A stretch of 64,000 bases of DNA from NCBI GenBank assembly GCA_002457055.1, contig NTKT01000008.1, forward strand, positions 1 to 64,000, given 5' to 3'. This stretch comes from Rhodobacteraceae bacterium MED-G08. GTDB lineage: Bacteria > Pseudomonadota > Alphaproteobacteria > Rhodobacterales > Rhodobacteraceae. Below the pieces are notes generated by a model, which was not told the origin of the DNA, ran no database searches, and saw only the letters and a list, made by a program, of their open reading frames with translations. The position numbers were made by a program, and so were the translations under genes. This document shows positions 56,317 to 64,000 of the stretch, in pieces (position 1 is the first letter of the stretch; every line of letters begins with the position of its first letter).

Positions 56317-56345
56317 CGGTGGAGTGTAAGTTGCCCAACACACCG
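56317..56345 (-). promoter_or_regulatory. Second hairpin in the rimP leader RNA
   Basis: On the minus strand, CGGTG (56345-56341) pairs with CACCG (56321-56317), with TGT/ACA extending it, just before the terminator. Its loop contains GGGC, which could pair with the GCCC of the terminator's 3' arm and act as antiterminator. This is a model only. Confidence 0.35.
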
Positions 56346-56356
56346 CTGTTGTACGT

Positions 56357-56385
56357 CGTATAATTGTAATATTCTCTATTTGCAA
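56357..56385 (-). promoter_or_regulatory. Candidate promoter of the rimP leader
   Basis: Read on the minus strand, TTGCAA (56385-56380) and TATACG (56362-56357) are separated by 17 bp. Initiation would start near 56350, directly before the leader hairpins, and termination at the T-run would give an RNA of about 65 nt. The -10 box is imperfect and overlapping alternatives exist (TTGAAC upstream with TACAAT). Confidence 0.4.
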
Positions 56386-56451
56386 GTGTTCAATTTTGAA
56401 GTTGTCAGTCACTTTAGCTACATGATAAAACGCAAGCATAAGTAATGGATA

Positions 56452-57150
56452 GTGGTTTTGGAATTAAGCTCTCAGGAAATAGATGCAATTTTGTTATCAA
56501 TAAAGGTGTCAATTTGGTCTGTTGTCTTTAGTTTATTACCAGCAGTCTATATCGCCTATGTTTTATCCCGAAAAAAATTCTGGGGCCGACAGGCACTAAA
56601 TGTCATAGTTCATATTCCATTAATACTACCCCCTGTAGTTACCGGGTATTTTTTATTGCTTTTATTCAATCGGACTGGGATAATTGGACGTTTTTTAGAT
56701 ACCTATTTTGGCGTCACTGTAGCCTTTCATTGGTTTGGCGCTGTGCTTGCTGCTGCTATTATGTCTTTTCCATTGATGGTTCGAGCCATTAGATTAGGGT
56801 TTGAGAGTGTTGATCCAAAATTAGAAGTGGCTGCTTACTCATTGGGTGCAAATAAGTTTATAATCTTCCTAACAATAACTTTGCCATTAATTATCCCAGC
56901 TTTAATAACGGGAGCTGTTTTAGGCTTTGCAAAATCAATGGGAGAATTTGGAGCTACAATCACCTTTGTATCAAACATTCCCGGGCAAACCCAAACAATA
57001 CCATCGGCCATTTTTGAATTTTTGCAGATTCCAGACAATAATTTTATGACATTAAGATTAGTCTGTCTTTCGTTACTGATTTCTATTGGAGCGTTATATA
57101 TTTCCGAAGTTCTCGCCAGCAGGTTGAGCAGAAGAGAAGACAACGAATGA
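56452..57150 (+). CDS. modB: Molybdate ABC transporter permease ModB
   Basis: ModB is the inner-membrane channel of the molybdate importer. The 232-residue protein closely resembles E. coli ModB: IDAILLSIKVSIWSVVFSLL, HIPLILPPVVTGYFLLLLF, then AFHWFGAVLAAAIMSFPLMVRAIRLGFESVDPKLEVAAYSLGANKFIIFLTITLPLIIP, the EAA loop, and FAKSMGEFGATITFVSNIPGQTQTIPSAIF, a hallmark. Start is GTG 56452 with no strong ribosome binding site. The substrate-binding protein gene modA is not on either side; modC overlaps its end (ATGA). Confidence 0.95.
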   Translation: MVLELSSQEIDAILLSIKVSIWSVVFSLLPAVYIAYVLSRKKFWGRQALNVIVHIPLILPPVVTGYFLLLLFNRTGIIGRFLDTYFGVTVAFHWFGAVLAAAIMSFPLMVRAIRLGFESVDPKLEVAAYSLGANKFIIFLTITLPLIIPALITGAVLGFAKSMGEFGATITFVSNIPGQTQTIPSAIFEFLQIPDNNFMTLRLVCLSLLISIGALYISEVLASRLSRREDNE

Positions 57151-58229
57151 GTATAGCTGTAAACATTGAAAAAACTATGGGTGACTTCCAGCTCAATACA
57201 GAATTTTATGCCGACATTGGTATAACTGCAATTTTTGGACCTTCGGGTGCTGGTAAATCAACGCTGGTAAACCTTATCGCAGGATTAGTGAAACCAGATA
57301 CCGGTTATATAAAAATACTCAATGAAGTAATTTTTGAAAGTCAGCAAAAAATTAATGTGCCCGCTAACAAGAGAGGGATTGGTTTTGTCTTTCAAGACGC
57401 AAGACTATTCCCACATATGAACGTTGAGAGTAACTTAAAGTATTCAAATAGATTTGGCCGAAAGGGTCACCTCAGCTCATTTACAGAAATTGTGGAAGTG
57501 CTAAATTTAGGACAAATTCTTCATCGCTTACCTGGAAATTTATCAGGTGGTGAGAAGCAAAGAGTGGCAATCGGTCGTGCCTTGCTGAGCAATCCAAAGA
57601 TACTCATTTTGGATGAGCCGTTGACCGGGCTTGATGAAGGCTTGAAAGCAGAAGTAATCCCGTATTTAGAATTCTTACGTGATAATTTTAAAATACCAAT
57701 CCTCTATATAAGCCATTCTCAATCTGAGGTTGTCAGACTTTCCGATAGAATTGTAGTTCTTGAAAAAGGCAGGATTCTCGAACAAGGCAAGACCTTGCAA
57801 ATATTGTCTAGTTTCAGTGTTGCAAAGAAGTTGGGTTTAAGAGACCTTTCATCTTTTGTTGAGGCTAAGGTCTCAAAACATGCATCCGATGGCATTACAG
57901 AACTAGATTTTGCAGGTTCTAAATTATTTTTGCCCAAGATAGATGCAATTTTAGGTAGCAAAGTTTATTTAAGAATCCTGGCAAAAGATATAACACTTGC
58001 AATCGAAAAACCTAAAAAGATATCGGCTCTTAACATTTTGCAGGGTAAGGTGGATGAGGTAATTCTAGGGAATGGACCTGGTGCTATTGTTGGTATTGAA
58101 GTTGGAGGTCATAAGCTAACAACAAGAATAACGCAGCGTTCTCTTAATGCAATGAATTTAAAGCTTGGCCAAACTTGTTTTGCATTCTTAAAAACTGTTT
58201 CGGTCGCTACTTCGGATATTATTACTTAA
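57147..58229 (+). CDS. modC: Molybdate ABC transporter ATP-binding protein ModC
   Basis: ModC hydrolyses ATP for molybdate uptake. The 360-residue protein has Walker A GPSGAGKST, Q-loop GFVFQDARLFPHMNV, signature LSGGEKQRVAIGRAL, Walker B ILILDEPLTGLDEG and H-loop ISHSQSEVVRL (with the histidine in YISHSQ). The C-terminal part (from about 290) is the Mop/TOBE-like molybdate-binding domain (ALNILQGKVDEVILGNGPGAIVGIEVGG and TTRITQRSLNAMNLKLGQTCFAFLKTVSV), which is diagnostic for ModC. It converges with a small unknown gene, overlapping it by 8 nt. Confidence 0.94.
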   Translation: MSIAVNIEKTMGDFQLNTEFYADIGITAIFGPSGAGKSTLVNLIAGLVKPDTGYIKILNEVIFESQQKINVPANKRGIGFVFQDARLFPHMNVESNLKYSNRFGRKGHLSSFTEIVEVLNLGQILHRLPGNLSGGEKQRVAIGRALLSNPKILILDEPLTGLDEGLKAEVIPYLEFLRDNFKIPILYISHSQSEVVRLSDRIVVLEKGRILEQGKTLQILSSFSVAKKLGLRDLSSFVEAKVSKHASDGITELDFAGSKLFLPKIDAILGSKVYLRILAKDITLAIEKPKKISALNILQGKVDEVILGNGPGAIVGIEVGGHKLTTRITQRSLNAMNLKLGQTCFAFLKTVSVATSDIIT

Positions 58230-58470
58230 AATTTTCTTTTTTAAACCTTGTATAAACTCCTTCGGGAAGATTGATGGCAGCACTTAAGTCCTTTAGCTGT
58301 GCCATAGAAAATGTGATTTTATTAATTTTATCAGTACGAGCGTCATATTGTTCAATTGTTACGCATTCAGAGAAACTATTGATGATAAGATCTTCTTGTA
58401 ATTGAGCAGTTCCTTCATCAACTAAAGTTATGACTGTTGAGTCAAATTCATGTTCGATCGAAAACATCAT
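58222..58470 (-). CDS. Small protein of unknown function
   Basis: An 82-residue acidic protein starting at ATG 58470 (MMFSIEHEFDSTVITLVDEG), with no signal peptide or membrane segment. From memory, similar short proteins (SIEHEFDATVITLVDEG...PEGVY) occur in other Roseobacters with no assigned function, which supports it being real. It ends within the last 8 bases of convergent modC. The next minus-strand gene upstream, DUF938, ends 80 nt away. The pattern of short beta-strands (TVITLVDEG, CVTIEQYD, INKITFSMAQL) suggests a small beta-rich domain. Confidence 0.7.
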   Translation of the reverse strand: MMFSIEHEFDSTVITLVDEGTAQLQEDLIINSFSECVTIEQYDARTDKINKITFSMAQLKDLSAAINLPEGVYTRFKKENFK

Positions 58471-58550
58471 GGCCCCAGTTTATAGTGTGATTAACAATAT
58501 CGTAATGCACTAATACTTTATAATTCAATAATCAAAGCTCTATTTTGGTT

Positions 58551-59204
58551 CTATTTTTTTGCTATAAACATCAAATTATTAGCAGGCATTTCAATAACTG
58601 CTTCTGGAGATAGGTTATTTTCTTCGATTTCATCAAGTATATCAAAGTCGTCTTTATACCCGATTTCTTGGTCATAATTGATCAGTGAGTTGTGAAACTG
58701 AAAATCTTGATCGCTTGTTAGTTCACCACTTCTCATAAATGGGCCGTAAATCATAAAATAGCCATTTTTTTTTAGCGCAAATGAACTTTCGCGAATAAGA
58801 TTTTTCATTTCTCTATTGCTTATAAGATGGAAGATATTAATCGTGATTATTACGTCATAATCATTAATTTTTTTGGCCCAGTCGGAGGCTGTGACATCAA
58901 GCAATAATGGTGTGTTAATGTTCGCTTGGTCTATTTCTTGGATATAGGCCTTGATGCTATCTAAACGCTTAGGATCAATATCACTTGGTTGCCATTCAAG
59001 ATTATAAAAAGTCTTAGCGAAGTATGTGCAGTGCTGACCAGTACCACTTGCAAGCTCCAAGACTTTTCCTTTCTGCGGCAGATATTGAGATAGAACTTCC
59101 AGTATGACGGAAGTATTTCTTGCAGCAGAATCTGAATATAATTTTTTTTCTTCAATATTTGCAGCCTGGTTGGCTGTTAGTGGTAAGTTTTCCCGAAGTG
59201 GCAT
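58551..59204 (-). CDS. DUF938 SAM-dependent methyltransferase-like protein
   Basis: The 217-residue protein belongs to DUF938, a class I methyltransferase-like family. It has the motif KVLELASGTGQHCTYFAKTF (E-x-G-x-G type SAM binding), WQPSDIDPKRLDSI (second acidic strand), TASDWAK and IITINIFHLIS (post-I/IV region), and MIYGPFMRSGELTSDQDFQFHNSL, which is characteristic of the family. The substrate is unknown. It overlaps the end of the upstream FAD oxidoreductase by one base and was probably co-transcribed with it. Confidence 0.9.
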   Translation of the reverse strand: MPLRENLPLTANQAANIEEKKLYSDSAARNTSVILEVLSQYLPQKGKVLELASGTGQHCTYFAKTFYNLEWQPSDIDPKRLDSIKAYIQEIDQANINTPLLLDVTASDWAKKINDYDVIITINIFHLISNREMKNLIRESSFALKKNGYFMIYGPFMRSGELTSDQDFQFHNSLINYDQEIGYKDDFDILDEIEENNLSPEAVIEMPANNLMFIAKK

Positions 59205-60277
59205 TAAAATCTTCCTGGTAAAAGGGCCTCAAGTATTTTGCTATCAACTGATACGTTTTCTTCCAGTAACAAATCGGACAATAACTGACTTGCGGCTGCT
59301 GCTGTTTGGAAACCATACCCTCCTTGACCTGCAAACCAGAAAAAAGAAGAGTTATTTTTGTCTGGTCCTATCACCAAATTTCCATCTGGAGCAAAGCTTC
59401 TCAAACCAGCCCAGTTAGATAGCATGCGGTTGATTGGAAAATTTACTACGCCCTGAAAAGACTGAATGCCAGCCGCTAACGTTTCATCATCTGCCCATGC
59501 GTCGTGAGCGCTGACCATTTGCTTGTCAGCGGGTGATACTATAAGATTTCCTGCATCGGGTTTTGCATACCAAGCCTCTCCAACACCATCGAGCATAGGC
59601 CAATTTTGCACATCGACTCCCTTTGGTGCCTGCATTCTAGCGATAGAGCGTTTGTAAGGAATTATATTAAGTTTTGAGACTCCACATAACTCTGCAACCT
59701 GATCGGCCCAAGCTCCAGCTGCATTTATCAATATGCTGGCCGATAGGTCACCATTTGAGCTTTTTATTTGCCATTTATTATTCTGAAGATAAGCACTAAT
59801 AAGTTTTGTCTTTTTTCTTATTTGAGCTCCATTTTCTAATGCAATTTTTCTGTAATATTGAAAGAGTTTGTTTGTATCAATATCGTAAACATCGGGTCTG
59901 TAGGCTTGTCGTGTGATCCCTTCTTGTTTTAGAGCAGGAAGCAGTTGGAAAGCTTCGTCGAATGAAATATGAGCTAAGCCTAGATCTCCGGCATCAGTTT
60001 GAAATTCTTTCTCTTCACCGTATTTACCAATTAATAACAAGCCTCGCTTTTTTAAAAAGTCTTTGCTTTCACTTCTAAGAAAAGCCAAGCTTTCTATATT
60101 TAGCTCTTTTGTGACCCTGTTACCATAATCCTCGATAAACGTTGCAGCAGACCTCCCCGATGAATGATAGCATAACTCGGGTTCTGCTTCTAATAAAGTT
60201 ACCTTTAAATGGGGTGCTATTTGGGCACATGCAGCAATGCCGGCAATTCCTCCACCGATTATTACTACATCTGTCAT
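59204..60277 (-). CDS. FAD-dependent amine/amino acid oxidoreductase (DAO family)
   Basis: The 357-residue protein is a FAD-binding oxidoreductase of the D-amino acid oxidase/glycine oxidase type. It starts with the FAD-ADP motif DVVIIGGGIAGIAACAQIA, followed by LLEAEPELCYHSSGRSAATFIEDYG (the SSGRSA element typical of the subgroup), and near the C-terminus FAPDGNLVIGPDKNNSSFFWFAGQGGYGFQTAAAASQLLSDLL. The substrate cannot be read; amine or D-amino acid oxidation is likely. It follows the BMP transporter gene by 60 nt with a hairpin between, which suggests that its substrate could be imported by that transporter. Confidence 0.88.
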   Translation of the reverse strand: MTDVVIIGGGIAGIAACAQIAPHLKVTLLEAEPELCYHSSGRSAATFIEDYGNRVTKELNIESLAFLRSESKDFLKKRGLLLIGKYGEEKEFQTDAGDLGLAHISFDEAFQLLPALKQEGITRQAYRPDVYDIDTNKLFQYYRKIALENGAQIRKKTKLISAYLQNNKWQIKSSNGDLSASILINAAGAWADQVAELCGVSKLNIIPYKRSIARMQAPKGVDVQNWPMLDGVGEAWYAKPDAGNLIVSPADKQMVSAHDAWADDETLAAGIQSFQGVVNFPINRMLSNWAGLRSFAPDGNLVIGPDKNNSSFFWFAGQGGYGFQTAAAASQLLSDLLLEENVSVDSKILEALLPGRF

Positions 60278-60304
60278 TAGATTGGTTCCAACGGTGGTTT
60301 TAAA

Positions 60305-60326
60305 GCCCCCATAAAGTTATGGGGGC
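60305..60326 (-). terminator. Intercistronic hairpin after the BMP-family binding protein
   Basis: GCCCCCATA (60305-60313) and TATGGGGGC (60318-60326) form a perfect 9-bp stem with a 4-base loop in the gap between the binding-protein gene and the oxidoreductase gene. On the minus strand it is followed by TTTAAAACC, a short T-run. It may terminate most transcripts or stabilise the binding-protein mRNA. Confidence 0.6.
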
Positions 60327-60337
60327 GATTAATCTTT

Positions 60338-61408
60338 TTATTGTGGAACGTCACCCTTTATGCCTTCAACATAAAAGTTCATGCCCAAAAGAGTTCCATC
60401 GTCTGCAGTTTCACCCGCAGCTAGCCATACCGAACCGTCTTGCTTATTAATTGGTCCTGTAAATGGATGATAATCTCCTGAGGCAATTGCATCTTTCATA
60501 GCTAGTGCTTCCGCTTTTACATCAGCTGGAACGGCAGAAGTAATTTCTCCAATTCCAACCATGCCAGGTCCGATACCATCCCAGGTATCAGTTGAAGTCC
60601 AAGTTCCATCTAGGACAGCCTGTGTTCTGGCAATATAGTATGGTGCCCAGTCGTCAATAATGGATGAAACTCTCGGCATAGGTTTGAACATTGCCATGTC
60701 CGAAGCTTGGCCAAAAGTTATAACGCCGCCTGCTTTTTCTGCAGCAGCTTGTGGTGCAGTTGAGTCAGTATGCTGTAATACGACATCGCAACCTTGTTCA
60801 ATTAAAGCAGTTGCAGCATCAGCTTCTTTTGCAGGATCAAACCATGTGTAAATCCAAACTATATTAAATTCGACATCGGGGTTAACCTTCCTGGCATGTA
60901 TGAATGCAGAGTTAATTCCTCTTACAACTTCTGGAATTGGAAAAGATCCGATATAACCAACTTTGTTTGTTTTGGTCATCTTCCCTGCAATATGACCTTG
61001 AATAGCTCTTCCTTCATAAAACCGAGCCGAATAGGTCGAAACATTGTCAGCTCGCATATAGCCAGTGGCATGTTCAAATTTTACATCTGGAAATTTTTTT
61101 GCAACGTTTATCGTTGGTTCCATATAACCAAATGAAGTTGTAAATATTAAATCTGCTCCCTGTAGAGCCATTTGAGTCATAACTCTCTCTGAATCTGCAC
61201 CCTCTGGAACCAATTCTTGGTATACAGTTTCTACTCTATCACCGAAATGCTCTTCTACTGCCAGTCGGCCTTGATCATGCTCATATGTCCATCCATAGTC
61301 ACCAACGGGTCCCACATAAACAAACCCTACTTTGACATCGGCAGCCAAAGCCGCTGCCGCAACTCCGAGCGAAGCTATTGCGCCAGCTATTACAGATTTT
61401 ATGTACAT
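60338..61408 (-). CDS. BMP-family ABC transporter substrate-binding protein
   Basis: The 356-residue periplasmic protein belongs to the Bmp/PnrA-like family of nucleoside-type binding proteins. A signal peptide covers about residues 1-22 (MYIKSVIAGAIASLGVAAAALA, cleavage after ALA-A). The mature part shows VKVGFVYVGPVGDYGWTYEHDQG, a hallmark with the typical GDYGWT, and ADLIFTTSFGYMEPTINVAKKFPDVKFEHATGY. Ligands in the family are purine nucleosides and related molecules. It is encoded downstream of two permeases and an ATPase on the same strand. Confidence 0.93.
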   Translation of the reverse strand: MYIKSVIAGAIASLGVAAAALAADVKVGFVYVGPVGDYGWTYEHDQGRLAVEEHFGDRVETVYQELVPEGADSERVMTQMALQGADLIFTTSFGYMEPTINVAKKFPDVKFEHATGYMRADNVSTYSARFYEGRAIQGHIAGKMTKTNKVGYIGSFPIPEVVRGINSAFIHARKVNPDVEFNIVWIYTWFDPAKEADAATALIEQGCDVVLQHTDSTAPQAAAEKAGGVITFGQASDMAMFKPMPRVSSIIDDWAPYYIARTQAVLDGTWTSTDTWDGIGPGMVGIGEITSAVPADVKAEALAMKDAIASGDYHPFTGPINKQDGSVWLAAGETADDGTLLGMNFYVEGIKGDVPQ

Positions 61409-61435
61409 ATATCTCTCCCTAAATTGAAATAGGCC

Positions 61436-62359
61436 TCATGAAGAGGCGTGAAATGGTCGTCCCAGGGATGCGGGCGCTCCCTGATTCCCCCGTGATGAAA
61501 TAATAACAAGAACTACAATTGTAATCAAATACGGTGACATTGATAAGTACTCGACAGGTATAGAAGCTCCAGCCGCCTGTAAATTTAGCTGTAATACTGT
61601 CACACCGCCAAAAATATAGGCGCCAAACAAAACACGCCATGGTCTCCAGCTAGCAAAAACTACAATTGCTAACGCAATCCATCCTGCACCGGCAGTCATT
61701 CCTTCGGTCCATTGTGGAACTCTCGCCAGAGAAATATATGCGCCTCCTAAGCCACTTGTGGCACCACCAAACATTATAGCAAGCATTCTTACCCGAACGA
61801 CCTTGTATCCAAGCGCATGAGCAGCGTCATGATTTTCACCTACCGCTCTCAAAACCATTCCGGCGTGTGTGTATTTTAAAAACCACCAAACCGAGGTTAC
61901 TAAAAAAATAGAAAAATAAATCATTAAATCGTGTGAAAATAGCATTTTCCCTAAAACAGGGATATCGCTAAAGAATGGTATTTCCAGCGCCTTGAGAGTT
62001 GGAGATTTCATGCCCTCATAGGGCCGTCCCAATAACGCAGATAAACCTAAGCCTACTAATGTCAGGCCAAGGCCAGTCGCTACCTGGTTAGATTTTAAAT
62101 ATTGAGTGAGCATGCCGAATATGATTGAAAATATTCCTGATATAATGGCTGCACAAACAAACCCTAATAGAGGTGTGTCAGTATTCACCGCCACGATAAA
62201 GCCTACTACTGCTCCAACAATCATCATACCTTCTACACCGAGATTTAATACACCAGATTTTTCTACAACTGCTTCCCCGATAGCTGCTAATAAGATGGGC
62301 GTTGCGGATACCATGAGGGAGGCTATTAGAAGAGCAGGATTGATACTAGAAAAGTCCAT
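61436..62359 (-). CDS. BMP-family ABC transporter permease (second permease, YufQ-like)
   Basis: The 307-residue inner-membrane permease resembles the second permease of nucleoside/BMP-type transporters. It has about eight membrane segments and the signatures ATPILLAAIGEAVVEKSGVLNLGVEGMMIVGAVVGFI, LKSNQVATGLGLTLVGLGLSALLGRPYEG and GENHDAAHALGYKVVRVRMLAIMFGGATSGLGGAYISL. It overlaps the upstream permease gene by one base and is 27 nt ahead of the binding protein gene. Confidence 0.92.
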   Translation of the reverse strand: MDFSSINPALLIASLMVSATPILLAAIGEAVVEKSGVLNLGVEGMMIVGAVVGFIVAVNTDTPLLGFVCAAIISGIFSIIFGMLTQYLKSNQVATGLGLTLVGLGLSALLGRPYEGMKSPTLKALEIPFFSDIPVLGKMLFSHDLMIYFSIFLVTSVWWFLKYTHAGMVLRAVGENHDAAHALGYKVVRVRMLAIMFGGATSGLGGAYISLARVPQWTEGMTAGAGWIALAIVVFASWRPWRVLFGAYIFGGVTVLQLNLQAAGASIPVEYLSMSPYLITIVVLVIISSRGNQGAPASLGRPFHASS

Positions 62360-63438
62360 TAATTATCGGCTCCTATTTTAACTTTATAATTTGCAAACAG
62401 ATCTGTTGCGAGAAGGAAGAACAGAAGCATTCCTTGAAATAACTGTATAGACGCTCCAGGCAAACCTAGCATTAACTGTGCTAACTCACCTCCGATATAT
62501 GTTAGCGCGATCAATAAGCCTGATAGAAATATACCAATAGGATGTAGTCGCCCAAGAAAAGCGACGATAATTGCGGTAAAGCCATAGCCTGAATTAAATT
62601 CAATGGTTATCTGCCCAGATGGTCCAGATACTTCAAACATTCCGGCGAGACCTGCAAGCGCCCCGGAGATGCCAAGACAAAAGACAATATTTGCAGTTGG
62701 ATTTACTCCAGCAAATTTAGAGGCTCTAGGTGCCTGCCCAGTTAGTTGAATATTAAAACCTTGGATATGTTTGGTTAGAATGATGTAGGAGACAATTACT
62801 GTAATAAAAGCAAATAAAACACCCCAATGCATGCCTGAGTTAGCGATGATTTCAACATTGGCAGCACTCTCATAATTTTGTAAGTTGCGTGACCCCGGAA
62901 AGCCATATCCATCAGGATTTTTTAAAAGGCCCTGACTTACAGAGGCGAGTATTGACTCAGCTACATACACAAGCATCAGTGAAACTAAAATTTCATTGGT
63001 ATTGAGCTTTGCTTTTAGCAACGCAGGGATCAACCCCCAAAGGAAACCGCCAAGTGCACCAGCGATGATCATCAACGGAAAGATAAATTTACTTTCCATA
63101 GGATAAAAAGCTAGCGCAACACTTGCTCCAAAAATAGCACCCAGTATATATTGACCCTCGGCTCCTATATTCCAAACACCTGCCTTAAATCCAAAAGAGA
63201 GACCAATAGCTATTAAGATTAAAGGGCCTGCTTTTACGAGTAACTGTGGGCGGGAGTAACTTGCAAAATTTGGATCAAACAATGGATCCCAGAAGATAAT
63301 GCGTATTGCTTCGAAAGGGTTTTCGCCTAATGCGGCAAATAGGATACCTCCAGAAATCATTGTAATTAAGACTGCGAGGAAAGGAGATAAGTAAATCCAT
63401 TTTTGAGACTGCTGGGGACGTTTTTCTAATTTAAACAT
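62359..63438 (-). CDS. BMP-family ABC transporter permease (first permease, YufP-like)
   Basis: The 359-residue permease is the first permease of the transporter. Signatures are ISGGILFAALGENPFEAIRIIF, LIAIGLSFGFKAGVWNIGAEGQYILGAIFGAS and ALLKAKLNTNEILVSLMLVYVAES. It has about ten hydrophobic segments. It overlaps the ATPase gene by 8 nt, showing tight coupling in the operon. Confidence 0.92.
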   Translation of the reverse strand: MFKLEKRPQQSQKWIYLSPFLAVLITMISGGILFAALGENPFEAIRIIFWDPLFDPNFASYSRPQLLVKAGPLILIAIGLSFGFKAGVWNIGAEGQYILGAIFGASVALAFYPMESKFIFPLMIIAGALGGFLWGLIPALLKAKLNTNEILVSLMLVYVAESILASVSQGLLKNPDGYGFPGSRNLQNYESAANVEIIANSGMHWGVLFAFITVIVSYIILTKHIQGFNIQLTGQAPRASKFAGVNPTANIVFCLGISGALAGLAGMFEVSGPSGQITIEFNSGYGFTAIIVAFLGRLHPIGIFLSGLLIALTYIGGELAQLMLGLPGASIQLFQGMLLFFLLATDLFANYKVKIGADN

Positions 63439-64000
63439 TGCGCGCTTCTAGGTCTTTAGCCCCTCCCATCATGAGGCCAATTTGTTCCATAGACAGGTCG
63501 GCCGTTTTTTCTATCCTAGATAAAGCTCCACCATTTAAGGCGGCAAACTGATCACTGATTTCCAATAGCTCATCTAGATCTTGTGAAATAACTAAAATTG
63601 CTGCACCATTCTCTGAAAGCGTCAAAAGCGCTTGCCTTATGGAAGATGCAGCAGCAGCATCTACACCCCATGTTGGTTGGTTTACAATAAATACACTCGG
63701 ATTCTGTAAAATTTCTCTGCCAATAACAAATTTTTGCAAATTTCCTCCAGAAAGTGATCTAGCGGTATTTTGGGAGCCGGGAGTTCTTACATCAAACTTT
63801 TTTATAACTTTTTCCGCAAAGGCTTTACTTTTCTTCCAATCAATGAAGCCAAGAGAGACAAGATTTTGAGAATTTTCGGCAGTAATTAATGTATTTTCGA
63901 TCAGGCTCATGTTAGGCGCAGCGGCGTGGCCTAGGCGCTCCTCTGGTGCAGAAAGCAATCCTATTTTTCTTCGTTGGTTAGGATTGAATTTAGTAATATT
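63431..64000 (-). CDS. BMP-family ABC transporter ATP-binding protein (partial, C-terminal part)
   Basis: The frame stays open to the window edge, so the gene starts beyond base 64000 and only the last 189 residues are seen. They cover the end of the second ATPase domain of a tandem nucleoside/sugar-type ATPase (YufO-like): KIGLLSAPEERLGHAAAPNMSLIEN, the signature SLSGGNLQKFVIGREIL, and the Walker B region VFIVNQPTWGVDAAAAS, where the catalytic glutamate is replaced by glutamine, as is common in the second domain of this family. QDLDELLEISDQFAALNGG follows. The first domain is outside the window. Confidence 0.9.
   Translation of the reverse strand, partial: NITKFNPNQRRKIGLLSAPEERLGHAAAPNMSLIENTLITAENSQNLVSLGFIDWKKSKAFAEKVIKKFDVRTPGSQNTARSLSGGNLQKFVIGREILQNPSVFIVNQPTWGVDAAAASSIRQALLTLSENGAAILVISQDLDELLEISDQFAALNGGALSRIEKTADLSMEQIGLMMGGAKDLEARNV

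Noticed and set aside
1-64000. Mobile element, prophage, CRISPR array, toxin-antitoxin or biosynthetic gene cluster
   Set aside because: Looked for transposase or integrase motifs, tandem direct repeats, spaced repeats and large modular synthases across both strands; none is present. The window is core genome throughout.

Overview
The window reads as an ordinary chromosomal stretch of an AT-rich alphaproteobacterium, most likely a streamlined marine member of the Rhodobacterales (Roseobacter group). This placement is inferred from gene orders and protein families typical of that order: serC-serA with serB divergent, xseB-ispA-dxs, RNase D-lptC-lptA-lptB-hpf-ptsN without rpoN, grxC-nitrilase-marR, rimP-nusA-ylxR-infB, and an FzlA-type GST-like division protein. 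Coding density is very high, with many 1-11 nt overlaps. I see no insertion sequence, prophage, CRISPR array, rRNA or tRNA, and only one gap longer than 300 bp (48984-49340).

Layout. 1-4339: end of a GST gene, fzlA, queG and a stand-alone hydantoinase/oxoprolinase subunit. 4342-9159: trhO, then the serine biosynthesis genes (serA and serC on the minus strand, serB divergent) with a hairpin leader before serC. 9252-10200: methionine sulfoxide reductases msrB-msrA. 10328-17729: a polyamine-type cluster of a class III aminotransferase, an ATPase/binding protein/two-permease ABC transporter and a histone-deacetylase-like amidohydrolase. 17729-20789: xseB-ispA-dxs, which starts isoprenoid synthesis. 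20806-27237: SDR protein, nhaA, MarR regulator, nitrilase, grxC, a methyltransferase, hemH and a MaoC hydratase. 27373-31118: RNase D, lptCAB (lipopolysaccharide transport), hpf and ptsN; then cysQ convergent. 32168-35275: dnaK-dnaJ behind a heat-shock-like promoter. 35277-41552: an FAS1/MaoC-like hydratase, a CocE/NonD hydrolase, monomeric NADP-isocitrate dehydrogenase and a YghU-like GST.

41613-46189 (minus) is a complete branched-chain-amino-acid-type ABC transporter. 46275-50968 holds secA (minus), argJ and mutT (plus). 50971-56273 (minus) is the rimP-nusA-ylxR-infB transcription/translation operon, with a strong intrinsic terminator just before rimP that looks like an attenuator. 56452-58229 is modBC without modA. 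58222-64000 (minus) is a BMP-family nucleoside-type ABC transporter, followed by an FAD oxidoreductase, a DUF938 methyltransferase-like protein and a small unknown protein.

I found no clearly new multi-gene system. The most interesting leads are regulatory: the rimP leader terminator with its own promoter, the serC leader hairpin, the hpf leader hairpin, and perfect inverted repeats in the 35277/36255 divergent promoter and at the promoter of isocitrate dehydrogenase. Unusual gene contexts are modBC without modA, and polyamine permeases with large extra segments. Start codons were moved from the longest open frame wherever a ribosome binding site or family alignment argued for it; these cases are noted in the entries. 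All function calls come from reading motifs and recalled family features, since no database search could be run.
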